This document shows positions 1-12,108 of a DNA stretch of 64,000 nt, in pieces. Below the pieces are notes generated by a model that worked only from the letters and a program-made list of their open reading frames with translations, made no database searches and was not told where the DNA came from. Both the position numbers and the translations under genes were made by a program. The stretch is from Chlamydomonas reinhardtii (taxonomy: Eukaryota; Chlorophyta; Chlorophyceae; Chlamydomonadales; Chlamydomonadaceae): the NCBI RefSeq assembly GCF_000002595.2, contig NC_057020.1:1154547-1218546 (forward strand). The letters are read 5' to 3'. Within the stretch, counting starts at the first letter, position 1. Every line of letters begins with the position of its first letter.

Positions 1-3000
1 TCCCTGCCTTCCCCATCTGCAGCTGCACCAGCTCCGGCATCTGCTGCGCTGGCGTCAGCAGCGTCAGCACCTCCAGCAGGTCGAGCGCCGCCGCGGTGCC
101 CTCGGGGCAGCGTCGCCTTGTCGCGCCAACCAGCGCCGCTACCAGCCAGTCCGACATCTCTCCGTCTTGCACCAGCAGCATCAGCCACGACTGCAGCCGC
201 GCGCTAGCTACACCCACATTCACACCGAGTGTGCCGTACATCACAAGCCGCGCCATGAGCGCTTGCATCGCCGCTGCGCTGTAGACGCGTGTAAGCCCGG
301 TAACCACGTCGGCCGGGATGTCCGGCCTCGACAGATCTTGCAGATGCATGTGTGAAAGCGTGGGCAGCAGCCTCGACAGCAGCAGGACGTACAGCGTGTC
401 CCTACGCGAAGCGCTAGCTCCGTTTACGCGAGCAGCCAGCCACATCCGCCGCAGCCGCTGCGGCGGCACATCCTCCCGACTGGACTTCGTCAGCAGCGCC
501 GCAGCGCCGTCGATGGCGGCTGCGAGGTCGTCCGGGACGGGCTGGCCAGGTAGGCAGCCCGGCCCTGTCGCGGCCGCACCAGCAGCACCATTGCCTCCAC
601 TGCTGCTGCCACTGCTGCTGCCGGATTCATCGCCGCCGCCACTGCTGCAGGCCGCCCCTCTGGTGCCGCTGCTGCTGTTGCTGAGGCCCTTTGGCGGCGC
701 CCACATGCACACGGCCGTGACATGCTCCAGCAGCTGCACCAGTGCCACCACAAGGGCCCTGTACGAGTGCACCTGTGCCATGGAGACAATTGCCAAGGGT
801 CATGAGGTCGCAAGCAGGCACCACCGCAACATCAGGCCGCTACGCCAATAATTTCCAGCATGAGCCTTGCCCAAGCTCTGCACACACAACGTGCTGCATC
901 TCTAGCTACAATACCCGCAACTCACGCATTCATTGCTTCTCCCGCCGCGCATGGCCCTCTGGTCTGGAAGGACGGCGGCGGCGACGCGCAAGGATTCCAC
1001 CAGCCGCACCACTTCATGCTCCGGCCCGTGCGTCAGCAGCGCCGGCAGAGCGCACGACTGGCGAAGCAGGAACTCCACCAACATCGGTGCGCCGCGAGCG
1101 GAGACGCCCGCCTCCACGTCCCGCATGCAGCCGTGGATGGCCCGCGACAGAGCGGTCAGGAAGCCGGCCCTGATCGCCGTGCGCAGCGCCAGGGGACAGC
1201 TGAGCTCGAAGGCTGCAAAGGGAGGCATGCAGCGGAGCAAGCCAATTTAGGGACGCAGATCACCCAGATGGTGTAATAGCAAGTGGCGTATCATGTGTGG
1301 TGCCCTGACGCGTGTCAGCACTACATTTATCGATCAGGCGCCCGCGCACCTTGCGAGCCCCCTGCCTTTACCCCCTGCGCCTCGCCCTCTCCCGCATACT
1401 CGTGCAGCAGCAGGGAGCCCAGCGACGGCAGCATGGTTCTTGCCGCCTCAAGAGCCCCCGGTGCCAGGCCTGGCAGCCAGGCGCTCGCGTTCGCCCAAAC
1501 GCGGCACATGATGCGCTCCGCCTCCTTCACACGCAGCTCCTTCACAAGCCGACACACCGTGGCCATTGCTAACGCCATGGAATCGTGGCAGTGCGCGTCG
1601 CCCTGCTGAGCGCAGGACCGCTGCCCTGGCAGTGCCATAGCCAGGACCTTGCAGACCAGTGAGCAGGCCTGCGCGGCGCTGAATGGTATTGACGGCGGCA
1701 GCACGTTGCGGCCGCCAGCCGCCGCCGCGGTCGCGGCGGCACCAGCGCTGCCGCCGTGCGCCTGTGATGCTGCGGCTGCCCCGCCTCCCGCCTCAGCTGC
1801 TGCGCCATCGCCTGCCACGTCGGAATCCTCGAGTGCAAGGGCCACCGGGCCCGACATGGTCAGCTGCGGGCACATACACATGACGGTGGCAAGGCGGCAT
1901 CTTGGTCAGTGCGCACGGTGTAGGCGACTACATCCGTATTCTGCTGCACATGGCACGTTAATACAGGCTGACACGCAGAATAATGCTAGCCGGTAAGGTT
2001 CCGGCCCGCGCGACCTCAGCGCGACGCAGGTTGGGTACTGACACGCCAGCCAGCCGGCAGACCGGCAGACCCCGCCGGCAGCATTCCACCCCGCCCATAC
2101 CAGATCCCCACCTGCCACAGCGCGCTTGCGGCAGTCGTGGACAGATGCAACGCTACTGTGGCATGCTCCATGCGAGGGCGCTGCAGCTGCCCGCTGCCAC
2201 TGGGCCCGGCGGCGTCCTTGGGCTCTGCCAGAACGGCAGGCGACGTGCGCGCCGCCAGCGGCAGCCCAAGAAATGAGTCGCTGCCTGCGTCGTCCGCCGC
2301 AGCTGCAATGCCCAGCTCGCTTGCGGCCGCCTTTTCCACCATGTGCGCTGCATCCAGCAGCTGCTTGGCCGCCCACATCTGCACGCCCGTGCCGCTCAGC
2401 AGCCCGCGCACGGCCGGCAGCAGCGCCAGCAGCGCGGGGTCCGTGCCTGGCTGTGGCGGAGCCACCAGCGACGCTGCCAACTTGTAAATCATCTGCAAAG
2501 GCATATGGCAATAGATAGCAATCAGTACACGTTTTCACAGGCGTACAAGCCCAAGTTAGGCGCCGGCTGTTTTATTAAACATGTCCAACGGTCCCGCAAG
2601 CTGCCCAACCACCAGTGCGAGTAGTCTGCGCACGGCGGCTGCAGCCCGCTGTTAGGACGCCAAAACTGTTGTCGGTACTCGGCATGTTATCCGTGGCGCA
2701 TGTGTGTAGGAAACGCTGTGCGATGCAAGGGGGCGGCCTTACCATGTTGAGGTTCCGGCGCATGTAGTCCAGGGGCTGGCGAAGGCCTGCCACGACTGCC
2801 AGCCGCCGCGCGCGGTCCGCGGGCTTGAGCGTTGTCACACCGATGGCGTCGCACCCCTGCTGCTCCCGTGTCGCGCTCACATGAAACCGCATGGCCGCGC
2901 GGCAGGCGTGGTCAATCACGTGACTGTCAGCAGCAGCCTGCACGTGTCGGTACGGAAGGTTCGAAGGCGGGCATTAATACGAGTCCAAAAAGCTGCTTAG

Positions 3001-4227
3001 GCAATGAGCTTTAGACAGTCAGAGCAGTAGAGTGCTGGCGGTTCCTTACCAACCTTGATGAACTCGCTGTACAGCTGCAGGTTGCAGTCGGCGTTGCTGT
3101 GGCAGGGCACGTTGTGGATGCCCGTGCAGCTGCTCATGAGCACCATTAGAGAGCCTGCGGTCGCAGGCACATGTTGTATGCCCTTAAAAGATACTTATGG
3201 CATGCCGGACGCCGTTACGTAATAGGGATACTGGCGTACCCGCGCACAGAATGCAAAGCAACCTGCACTACCTAATGCCTACCGCACGCCAGGACGGTGG
3301 TGTCGGCCTGGCTTCTGGGCAGCCGCCGGCCGCGCGTCACCGCATCAAACACGGCCGAGTACGACTTGAACGTGTCGGAACGCAGCAGCGCCAGCACGCG
3401 CCGCTCGTGGCCGGGAGAGTTGTGAGACAGGGCGTCGCTGGAGGCGACGATACCGCATATGCCGAACATCAGCACAGAGGTCCTGCCAGAGTTAAATAAG
3501 CGATGTACTACGTTAAGAGTTTGACTGTGTTACGGCAGTTGCGTAGAACAAGCGGGACATGAGGTAGTAGGGAGCACACGCACCCCGCATGCACCGCCCG
3601 TACCCATATCCCACGTGGCCTATGGACATAACCCGATTACGAAACAACAAATGGCATGTGCACTACAATTAGGCTGCGGCCTAGTGAGCCTGAGGTCGTC
3701 CCGTACAGGTGTGTTAAGGAGGCACTACAAGCCTCGGACATATGCCTGAAGAACGCCCCTTCCTGGTTCTACTGTATGGCCCACGCGTGTTTCCAGACCG
3801 CAACGCACCGCTCCAGCAGTCGTGCTAGCCGCTGGACCTGCGGCGTCTCCTCCTCCTCGTCCTCCTCCGTGTGGTCCTGCTGTGCTGCCTCGGTCCTTTG
3901 ATGCGCCTGCCGATCCAGCAATTGCTGCATCTCCTGGTATAGTGCGCAGTAGTCATGGAGCGCGTAAACGTGCACAGCGCACACGGACGCCCAAAACTCC
4001 AACGTGCCGAGTGCGTCCAGGTGCCCGCCGGTTGCACTGAACTCGTCATCCGCCAGCAGGCGTTCGAGCTCGCTAGCGGCCGACTTTGAGACGGACAGCA
4101 GGCTGTGCCCATCTGCCTCGCCCTGCTTGGCAAGCTGTATCACAAGCGCATGTACTCGGGCAGCAGTACCGGAGAGCTGGCGTGCGGGAACTGGCGCCTG
4201 TGCACCACGCCTGGCACGCGGTGGCAT
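1..4227 (-). CDS. MYND-family paralog A, partial (3' end beyond window)
   Basis: Uncharacterised large protein, identified by exon-by-exon similarity to copies B, C and D. Exons on the minus strand: 4227-3809, 3482-3283, 3154-3054, 2937-2743, 2492-2112, 1863-1350, 1212-926 and 772-1 (cut by the window). Intron phases are 2,1,0,0,0,1,0, the same as in the other copies. The start MPPRARR matches the N termini of C and D. Exon 1 ends in an acidic Glu/Asp run. Exon 5 carries the family block ending GVQMWAAKQLLD. The C-terminal MYND zinc finger seen in B-D would lie to the left of base 1, so its presence here is inferred. Copy A is the only one on the minus strand and shares a 421-bp upstream region with copy B. 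The biochemical role is unknown; MYND fingers in general bind proline-rich protein partners. Confidence 0.8.
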
Positions 4228-4648
4228 GATTCAAGCGCGGCGTTTTGAATTTAAGCCCGCCCAAATTGAAAACATGTATATGCAGAGAAGCCAGCAAATC
4301 CAGGTAACTTAAGAAAATTGCTAGACCATCTATTGCATTCGGCGCGCGCGGTCAGCGTTTTTGCACAATGGGGCAACCAATGAAGCGGAGTTGACAAAGT
4401 TATGGCTTGTTATATATCTTGCTATCCACACTTAACACATACAGTATAGATAACTAGTTCATCGCTATATTGGGGCGAATGCGTGGAGACTTCGTGTGTT
4501 CCGGAGTCGGCCCCACCTCGTCCAGTTAACTCGGTACGCGAGAGCAACACACTTGTGGTGATCAGGCGAGCATTGGACACTAGCATCACAGTCCCCAGCT
4601 GTCCAGCGCGGAACAGCCCCGGAGCCGGCCCCACATTAGCAGTGCCGA
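4228..4648. promoter_or_regulatory. Shared upstream region of MYND copies A and B
   Basis: These 421 bp separate the two start codons of the head-to-head copies A (minus) and B (plus). The stretch is more AT-rich than its surroundings and holds a TATA-like TATATATC at about 4411-4418. It must contain both 5' UTRs and probably both promoters. No other gene is visible. Confidence 0.45.
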
Positions 4649-7600
4649 ATGCCCCCCAGTGGTAGGATAGCCGGCGCAGCTCGGCAGCCTGTCAATGCTG
4701 GTCCAACCCCTCAGATGAGCCCTAATGCTCAGCCAGATATCCGCCCCTTTGTGACGTGCGTGAAGCGCCTGGCGGGGCGGGGCGCGGAGGCCGGGGGCAG
4801 CCTGCGGTCTGTGCCCCTGGAAGACCTGGACCTTTTGCGACCGGTTGGCTCCACGGCCGGCAACTGCGATGAGCTAGCTATCGCGCTGAGGTTTCGGGGA
4901 AGTAGGGAGTTCTGGCACGCAGCACTGGCGGTGCACGCCTATCTCGCCCGCGACTGCCAAGCTGTGTGCGAGGCCGCGGGCCAGCTGCGGCAACAGCCCA
5001 ACCAGCCAACAGGCGCTACAGGCGCGGAGCCGCCGCGCGTGGCGCAGCTGCATCAGGAGCAACTGAGGTGCGTACACTGCTCCTGCTTGGCTGCGACGCT
5101 GCCCGATTTTCCGTAGCTGAGGTGAACGCGCACCAAGACCTTCAGCCAAACAAACCTGAACCCTGAACCCGTTCACCCTCGCCCTGCATAACCAGGATTG
5201 CTGGCGCGCTGGGTGTGTTGGCGAAGACGTGCTTCAACCTCAAGGCCGTCGCGTCACCCGATACCGCCGACGGCTCGCGTGTGCTGGCGCTGCTGCGGGG
5301 CGACGCACTGCAGGTGTACTCGGCAGTCCTCAAGGCACTCACTCGCAGCGTGGCGCCGGTACCTGAGCTGTGCGACGAGGCGCGCTTGATCTGTGAGTGC
5401 ATTCCGTTGAGACCCCTTTTGGATTGTGTGGGAACTGGGAAGCGCTAAAATAATTCCAGCAGTGCGTGGTTGGGCTGCTTACGGCCTACTCATTGTGCCG
5501 CCCTGCTCGAATTCGCTGAAACCTCCACGTTTTGTTTTCTCGCGACCGCCACTTCCGGCACTACCAGCCACGCTGCTACTGTTTGTGGTCTGGGCCGCTG
5601 ACATCAGCGTGGCGCGCATGCGCGCCGGCGACGTGTCGGTGGCGGTAGAGTGGGCGCTGGTGAGTCATGAGCTGTCGCGAATAGGTCAGCTTCTGCTCCA
5701 ATCTCTGAAGGCGCTGCCTGGCTTGGGTACGGCTTGGCCACGGCCACATTCAGTTGGGCAGGGAGAGCAACAGCGCTAGTCATGCCCTCATGCACCGCGC
5801 AACACAGGCTTAACGCTTGGTGCAAAGCTTTCGCAATGCACACCCTGCTTGCAGCTCTTGCATGCTTTGTACCCGCCTCTCTCCTTCTGCTTTTCCAACA
5901 TCTCTGTCTTCCGATCGCCACGCATCCTGAACAGGCGATGGCGGCCAGCCGTGTCCTGGAACACGCCTGCTGCGCGGTCCTGCACCTGCAGGGCGGTGTC
6001 GCAATTGCACGGGCGGCGTGTGCACCGAGCGCGGAGGCCAGGCTGAAGCTGCAGTTGGAGGTCGAGTGCACGGACCAGTTGGTCCTGTGTGACGTGCTGG
6101 GGCAGCTGTGCAAGGTGCGTGACTGGCGGCCGTGTTTGGGCTGCTGCTGCATGACTCCAGCCTGTCTCCCACTACTCGCAATGGCTCTCCAAGTTTGAAC
6201 AGCAATTTAAACTTTACTCAAGCCGAATGGCAAACGCTCCATCGCCTCGCACAGGTAATCCAGGTCGCTGCCGACATGCAAGCTGCAGCTGTGGCCCTAG
6301 GCTCAGACGCGACGGCTTGCGGCGGCGGCAGCAGCAGCAGCCCCGCTGGTGCAGCAGCTGCGCCAGCGAGCGCCGGCCCTGCTGGCTGCGGTGCCGACCA
6401 GCGGCAGCGGTGCTCGGTGCAGCTCCTGCCGTCCCTGCGGTCCGTGCTGTGCGGCAGGAGCCTGAACTACTGGGTTGTGAAGGGGCTGCTGGACGCTGGG
6501 AACGCGGCGGTCGAGTGCAGCAACCAGTTCTCGGGCAGGCTTCTCGAGGCGACGGAGCTGAGGGAAAAGGCCACTGGCGCAATGGTATCAGAGCAGCTGC
6601 AGCAAGCGATTGAGCAACGAGGCGCCGGACTGCCGGCGCGGTGGCTGGGCCTGCCGGAGCAACACCGCACATTGAAGTCCGACTTTGAGCGAGCGGGCGA
6701 CACGCAAGGCGAGGCCGGGGTCAGCAGTGCGCTGCCATTGGGCCCTCTTCTAGTCGGCGTCATGCGGGAGGGCCGCCTCATGGTCCGGCTGAGTGACATG
6801 TACTTCCAGCTCGTCATGGCAGCTCGCCAGCTGTGGCAGGTGGGTGGGCGTCTATTGTGATGCAGGTGGGGGCTGCGGTACTGAAGTCGAGCAATGCTTC
6901 TAACCCTATCATACATGGTAATTTGCTGAGGTGCATGTGCCACACATCTTGCAGGCCATAAACGCAAGCCCAGGCGCTGGTGAGGCGGGCAGCAGCACCA
7001 GCAATGCCGCCGGCCGCAGTGCGGCAACCAGCCGCGCAGCGGCGCGCAGCCCCTTCACCGCCGCGCAAGTCTGTGCAGCGATGTGCCATGGGCTGGAGTC
7101 TATCGGCGGCATGGGCATGGCGATGCAAGAACTGGTCGGCTCCCCGCTCGGCTACCGCGCAGAAATGGGCGCTGCGGTGCAGATGCTGTGCGGGCTCGCG
7201 AAGCAGCTGCGGGCGCGCCAGGCTGTGCGCTTGCTTGGCACGCTGTGGACGTGCGCCGCAGTCCTGCTGTCGATAGTGCCTGCCTCTGCAGCACGCGGCG
7301 ACCTGTCGGCTGCGGTGTTGGAACAGTCCGTGGCGCCGGCGCTAGAAGCCATGGGCTCGCTGTTGCTGCACACGTATGCTGGAGAAAACAAGATCAAGCT
7401 TTCAGGTGCATACATGAGGGACCGGCTGCTGTCGAAGGTTCCAATTACCAACAGCTAAACGGCGCCGTTGGCATAAGGCATGGCGGGGTTGCAGATCATG
7501 TGAAAGTGGCGCCGACGGGTGCTTCCTGGACTTTGCCAACAGTCGGACTTGCCCTTTTCTTGGGCCGTGCGGTGCCTGCAGGGCGCGTTGGCGGCTGCTG

Positions 7601-9364
7601 CACGAGCCTAACAGCCGCTAGCTACGCACGGGGTATCTACCAGCTGCGCTCTTGCCTGCGCGACACGCTACGGCCTCCTTCAGGCGGCCGGGCGGCCGCG
7701 GAGCGGCAGGGTCAGCTGCGCGTGGCCCTCACCGACCGGTTCCTGCGGCGGTCGTGCGCTCTGCCTGCGCTGCTGACCTTTGGGAAGCCGGACGAGACGG
7801 GCGGACTGTTGGTTGCGCTGCGGCAGGCGATGTTTGTGCCGGCCGTCACGGCTGCAGGCGCAGGGCCCAGCGGCAGCCGCGCACCGCCACCGCCGGTGGG
7901 TGCCTCGTGCCGTGAGCTACGCGTCCGCACTCCGCTACTCGTGCCTTACTAGACTTGCTGGCACCTCTGGCATGCGTGGGCTCAAAACAAAACCCCCTCA
8001 GCAAGCAGCCCGCCAGTAGCCTTTGTGGTACGAGTTGCATGTGTGTTGGGCTCGTTGTATGCCATGCATGCTGCTTCTCCCACACGGGCCGCTGCCCTAC
8101 TCCTCTGCCGCCACAGGCGGGCGGTGACGTGCAAAACCAGATGGTGCTGCTCGGAGTGCAGCTGCTGGAGCAGGTGGCGGCGGCATGCCTGCAGGCGCCG
8201 CCTTCGCGGCGGCGGCCAGCTGCCAAGGGCGCCTCCGCACGCGGCGGCTCGGCTTCGCCTGTGGACGACGATGTAGCGGCGCGGCTCACGGACACGGCAA
8301 AGTGCGACGTGCCGGCCGAGCGCCTGCAGCGGCTGTGGGCGGCGGCGGAGCCCAAGGGCGCCGCTGCTGCTGCGGAGGCTGCCCGCGACACCGGCTCGCG
8401 CATGGCTGTATACGCGGTGCTGCAGCTGCTGCCCGCGGTCGTCCACTCCGGGCTTGCGGGGGCGCTCAGCAAGGCCCATAAGGACTTCACAGTGGGCCTC
8501 AGTCGGGTCTTCTTGGCGGTGGCGCTGCGCGCGCTCGAGGTGGTGCAGCGCACCGCGCGGCAGCGGGCAGCGGGCGCCGTCCCGGCTGGCGCGTCGGCGA
8601 GGGGCAGAACGGTGGAAGAGATATTCGCGCATGCCGCCGTTGACTCGTGGATGCTGCTGCTGGTGGACCAGGCGGGCGTGTACCAGTGGCTGGCGGCGGC
8701 GCTGGGTGTGTCCACGGCGCAGTGCTGGCCCGAGGGCCACGCGGCGGCGCTGGACGTGGTGGAGGTGCTGACGCTGGTGGTGCCGGCGGAGGAGCTGGCC
8801 ATGTGGGTGCGGCTGTGGTCGGGCGGGGCAGAGGCGCAGCCGCCTCCGGGCGCCCCCGCCTCCCCGCATGCGCCGGTGATCCAGCTTGGCGAGGCCTGGC
8901 TGGCGCAGCATGGCCGGGGGAAGCTGGTGGCCGCCCTGAAGGACAAGGGCTGCTACGTGCCGGCAGAGGCCGGCGGCCGCGCCTCGGGGCCGGCTAGGGA
9001 TGACGGCGCGGGGGTCGCGTCGCTGCGGCTCGACGTGGTCATGAAGCACCGGCTGCCAGCCCTGCCGCCGCTGGTGTGCCCGATAGACGCGGTTCGCGGC
9101 CTCGACGTGGAGCACAACTTCCGGCCTTGCAGCCATCCCGGCTGCACGCGCGTGCCGGCAAGCCCTGGCATCGTGCCTGAGGTCGCGTCTGAGCTGCCGA
9201 CCATGCGGTGTGGCCGCTGCCGGGTGGAAAGCTACTGTGGGGCTGAGTGCCAACGGGCGCACTGGCGGGCGGGGCACAAGGAGGAGTGTCCGCGTCTGGC
9301 CCAGATGCGGACGGACCTGGAGAGCGCGTCTGTGATGATGCACTTTGGTTTCTTAAGGGTTTGA
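4649..9364 (+). CDS. MYND-finger protein, paralog B
   Basis: Complete model of 1,127 residues in eight exons: 4649-5067, 5196-5392, 5568-5659, 5935-6114, 6255-6839, 6955-7405, 7684-7895 and 8117-9364. The frame stays open through all joins. The C terminus carries a MYND zinc finger: a first Cys pair (CSHPGC), then CGRC, YCGAEC, and HWRAGHKEEC. The rest is Ala/Leu-rich and helical, with no recognised enzyme domain. Exon 1 is 419 nt, the same length as in copy A. Copy B is the most diverged member: exons 3-5 lack the conserved blocks shared by A, C and D, although the exon plan is unchanged. MYND fingers are protein-interaction modules, so an adaptor or regulatory role is possible but not shown. 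A TGTAA signal follows the stop by about 65 bp. Confidence 0.82.
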
Positions 9365-9427
9365 AAGAGATGCAGTTCCAGACACGGTGGAGTGAGAGGG
9401 TGCTTGGATGCAGAGAGTACGGTAACC

Positions 9428-9432
9428 TGTAA
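9428..9432 (+). terminator. TGTAA polyadenylation signal, MYND copy B
   Basis: TGTAA lies 64 bp after the copy B stop codon, a normal position for the green-algal polyadenylation signal. Confidence 0.55.
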
Positions 9433-9907
9433 ATGCATAGCTGAGGCGGATTTGCGTTACGGCTTGTGCAAATGTCGAAAGCAACTGGGCAATGAAGGGC
9501 TGGGCGGTATGCAACCGATTGTAGGTGCAGGCGTGCGGTGCTGGTATATGAGGAGCGTGGGTGTGTGGTGTGCACTTTCACGATGTCAAGCTAATTGATT
9601 ACAAGGTCGGACCGGCCAATCGAGCGCGAAGATACCGTATAGTGGGGGGTGGGGGTGCGGTAAATGCAACGCATCACTGGTGACTCTACACATGGGTGCA
9701 AGACTGCATAACTCTTAACTTGTCAAACCATACGACGTTATAAAAACGTTACGTCACTAGTGATTCTTGTTTGGGAGTTTTGGGCGCTCAACGTTTACGG
9801 AAGGTCAGGGTTTACCTTTTCACCTTTGCACGCTGACTACGCACACAATACTCCAGCGGATGCCAAGTCAATGAAGTGTTGTAAAGAACACGAAGCGATA
9901 CCGTTCC
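9433..9907. promoter_or_regulatory. Intergenic region and likely promoter of the F-box gene
   Basis: No gene is seen here. A TATA-like element (TATAAAAA, 9739-9746) sits about 160 bp before the ATG at 9908. It is flanked by the inverted words AACGTT/ACGTT and a short ACTAGTGATT motif. The promoter call is inferred from position and motif only. Confidence 0.4.
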
Positions 9908-10809
9908 ATGAGCAGAGGCGTCGCAATCTCAGACGATGCAGCACATGAACGTGTTCCTCGCGACGTGCTTTTCCTGATCCTTGAGTGCCTGCCGCAACTA
10001 GAGATATGTCTTACAGCACGCCTGGTCTGTACAGCGGCGCGCGACAGCTTCGAGCCGGTCAAGCTCAGGCTGCAGCGTCCCTTCGACGCGTCAGTGCTGC
10101 CCGCCCACACCGCTCTATGGCTGGCCTCCTGCCGCGACCCCTCCGTCCGCGCCTTCCTCTCTCTAGAGCAGCGCTGTGCCGTTGTCAAAGCGGCCGCAGC
10201 CGCCGGCTGCCCCGTAACACGCAACCCGGAAGCAGCGCTGTGGCGTGCCGCCTGCCCTGGCCGCGCCGAGTGCCCCATCCCCACGTACCATGCCTACGCC
10301 TCCCGGCGCATCGCCGCCGCCGTCGCCTCCATCCCTGGTGACCGGCCATCGGAAGACATGGCACTGACTGAAACGCTGCTGGCGAGCGCGCAGCACGGCG
10401 ACACAGACATGCTTCGTGTGCTGCAGCCACACGTGCGGCGCATCGCTGTCACCGCCGAGTCCGGCCGCCACCACCGACTGCTGGCGGCGCTGACGTGGTG
10501 GTTCATGAAGGGCCGCGTAACTGTTGAGCTGCTGACGTGGATGTTTGCGGGCGAGGAGGCGCCGTACCGCGACTGGCTGAACTCTCACGTGCCGTACCTG
10601 GCGGCGGGTGTGTGTGCGGCACACCACAAGCGGGACGCAGGTGCGTACATGCCGCATGTCTTGCCTTGCCATGCCTGTGGCGCTGCCATGACATCATCAC
10701 GTTGAAATGCACCACCTCCGTACCTCGAGCACTCGTACACACACACACATACGCGCACACACACACACACACACACGGGCTTCGTTTTGTTGTTTTTTCA
10801 ACACACACA

Positions 10810-10840
<31 letters not shown>

Positions 10841-12108
10841 GCCCAGCCGATTACTCGATCGTACGTGCGTGGCGTGTCACTTGCCTTCCCCTTTTTCGCC
10901 TGCCTGTGCAGACCTGGTCGCGGTGCTGAACTCGTTGCACTCCTTGGGCTTTGCAATGACTGGACTGACGCTGATGCGGGCAGTGCAAATGTATGTGGAT
11001 TTCGACGCCGGCAAGGAGCTTCTGAGCTGGCTGCTGGGCAAGAAGTGCCCGGCGGGGCCGGTGAGTGTCACCGTGCTGGGCAGCTAGGGAACTTGCTGGG
11101 CGGGAGGAGGAGACAGCTGAACGGGAGTAGGCTGCTGCAGCTACGGGGCCGCTTTGGTTGCAATGCCAGAACGGCATACGAACTTTCTCCCCGCGTTGCG
11201 CGCCTCGCAGCCGGGCTGGGCCTACGCGCTGGCGCTGGGCACTGCCGCAGGTGTGGATGAGGAGTTGTTCAGTACGCGGCACATGGTGGCGGTGCAGCTG
11301 CTGGCGGCGGCGGGCGTGCCCATGGGGCGCAACGCGCTGGAGGGTGAGCAGCAGCGCGATGGCATGGTGGGGAGCACCGACCTTGCGTGGCGGCTGCGCT
11401 GTGGAGCTTGCAGAGGGCGGGAGGGTCATGTCAGGATACGCCCCGGCCAGGCATGACCGGCGCATGTGCCCAGAACTGCCAGTCGCATCCTGACGCGCAT
11501 TTATGGCCCCACCTCACTCTCACGTGTGCGCACGTCCAGACCTGTACCGGCTGCCCACGCTTGAGACCTTCACGCACTACGTCAGCTGGATGCGCGAGCG
11601 CGGCTGCCCGGTGGGCCGCAGCCGCCTCTACCGCAGCACCCTAGCAGCCGAGCGCTCGAGCTGCTGCTGCTGTTTCGGCACGGGCGGGGGGCCACGCGCA
11701 AAATGGCTGCGGACGCAGGGCCTGGCGCCGCGGTCGCGGCTGCGCCGATGGTTGGCAGCGTGGGGCTGTGTGGGAGGCGTGGTGGTGGAAGCGGAGCGTG
11801 CGCCGCAGCATTGGCCGCTGGACGGCTTTCCTGCGCTGGTGCCGCGGCTGAGGCAGACGCTGCAGTGGAGCGAGGGGCCGCACATAGGGAGGCTGAGACC
11901 TGAGCTGGGGGCGCTGTGGATGACGCGGTGCTACATCGCGAGGGTGCGGGAGCCGCAGGCGGCTGCTGAGGGCCAGGCGCTCGTGGCGCCAGCTGGGCAG
12001 GCGCAGGGCCAGGAGGTTGGCGGCGGGGTGGCAGCGCCGGGGCTGCAGCCCGATGCTGGCGGTGGCGGGGCCGCTGGCGGTGTGGCTGGTGAAGATTTTG
12101 GGCCTTAG
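9908..12108 (+). CDS. F-box-like protein with degenerate ankyrin-type segments
   Basis: Four-exon model: 9908-10640, 10912-11060, 11211-11343 and 11540-12108. All joins keep the frame (phases 1,0,1). The N terminus contains an F-box-like stretch, VPRDVLFLILECLPQLE followed by ARLVC, about residues 17-42. F-boxes normally bind Skp1 in SCF ubiquitin ligases. Three later segments of the type AAAAGCPVTRNPEAAL, AAAGVPMGRNALE and RERGCPVGRSRLY recur with helical spacing. They resemble the degenerate ankyrin-like repeats common in volvocine proteins. The C-terminal 60 residues are Gly/Ala-rich. The likely role is substrate recognition in protein turnover, inferred from the F-box alone. Intron 1 holds two (CA)n tracts. 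The last exon edge and tail are the least certain. Confidence 0.62.
10737..10840. repeat. Two (CA)n microsatellite tracts in intron 1 of the F-box gene
   Basis: Tracts of CA repeats at about 10737-10776 and 10799-10840 are separated by a short T-rich stretch. They lie inside the intron 10641-10911. Confidence 0.9.

Noticed and set aside
7982-9343. Long minus-strand open frame (453 codons) opposite MYND copy B exon 8
   Set aside because: It is an antisense shadow of a GC-rich coding exon. The plus-strand frame has the MYND finger and paralog support.
10737-10840. Regular short repeats considered as a CRISPR-like array
   Set aside because: They are plain CA dinucleotide runs without spacers, in a eukaryotic intron.
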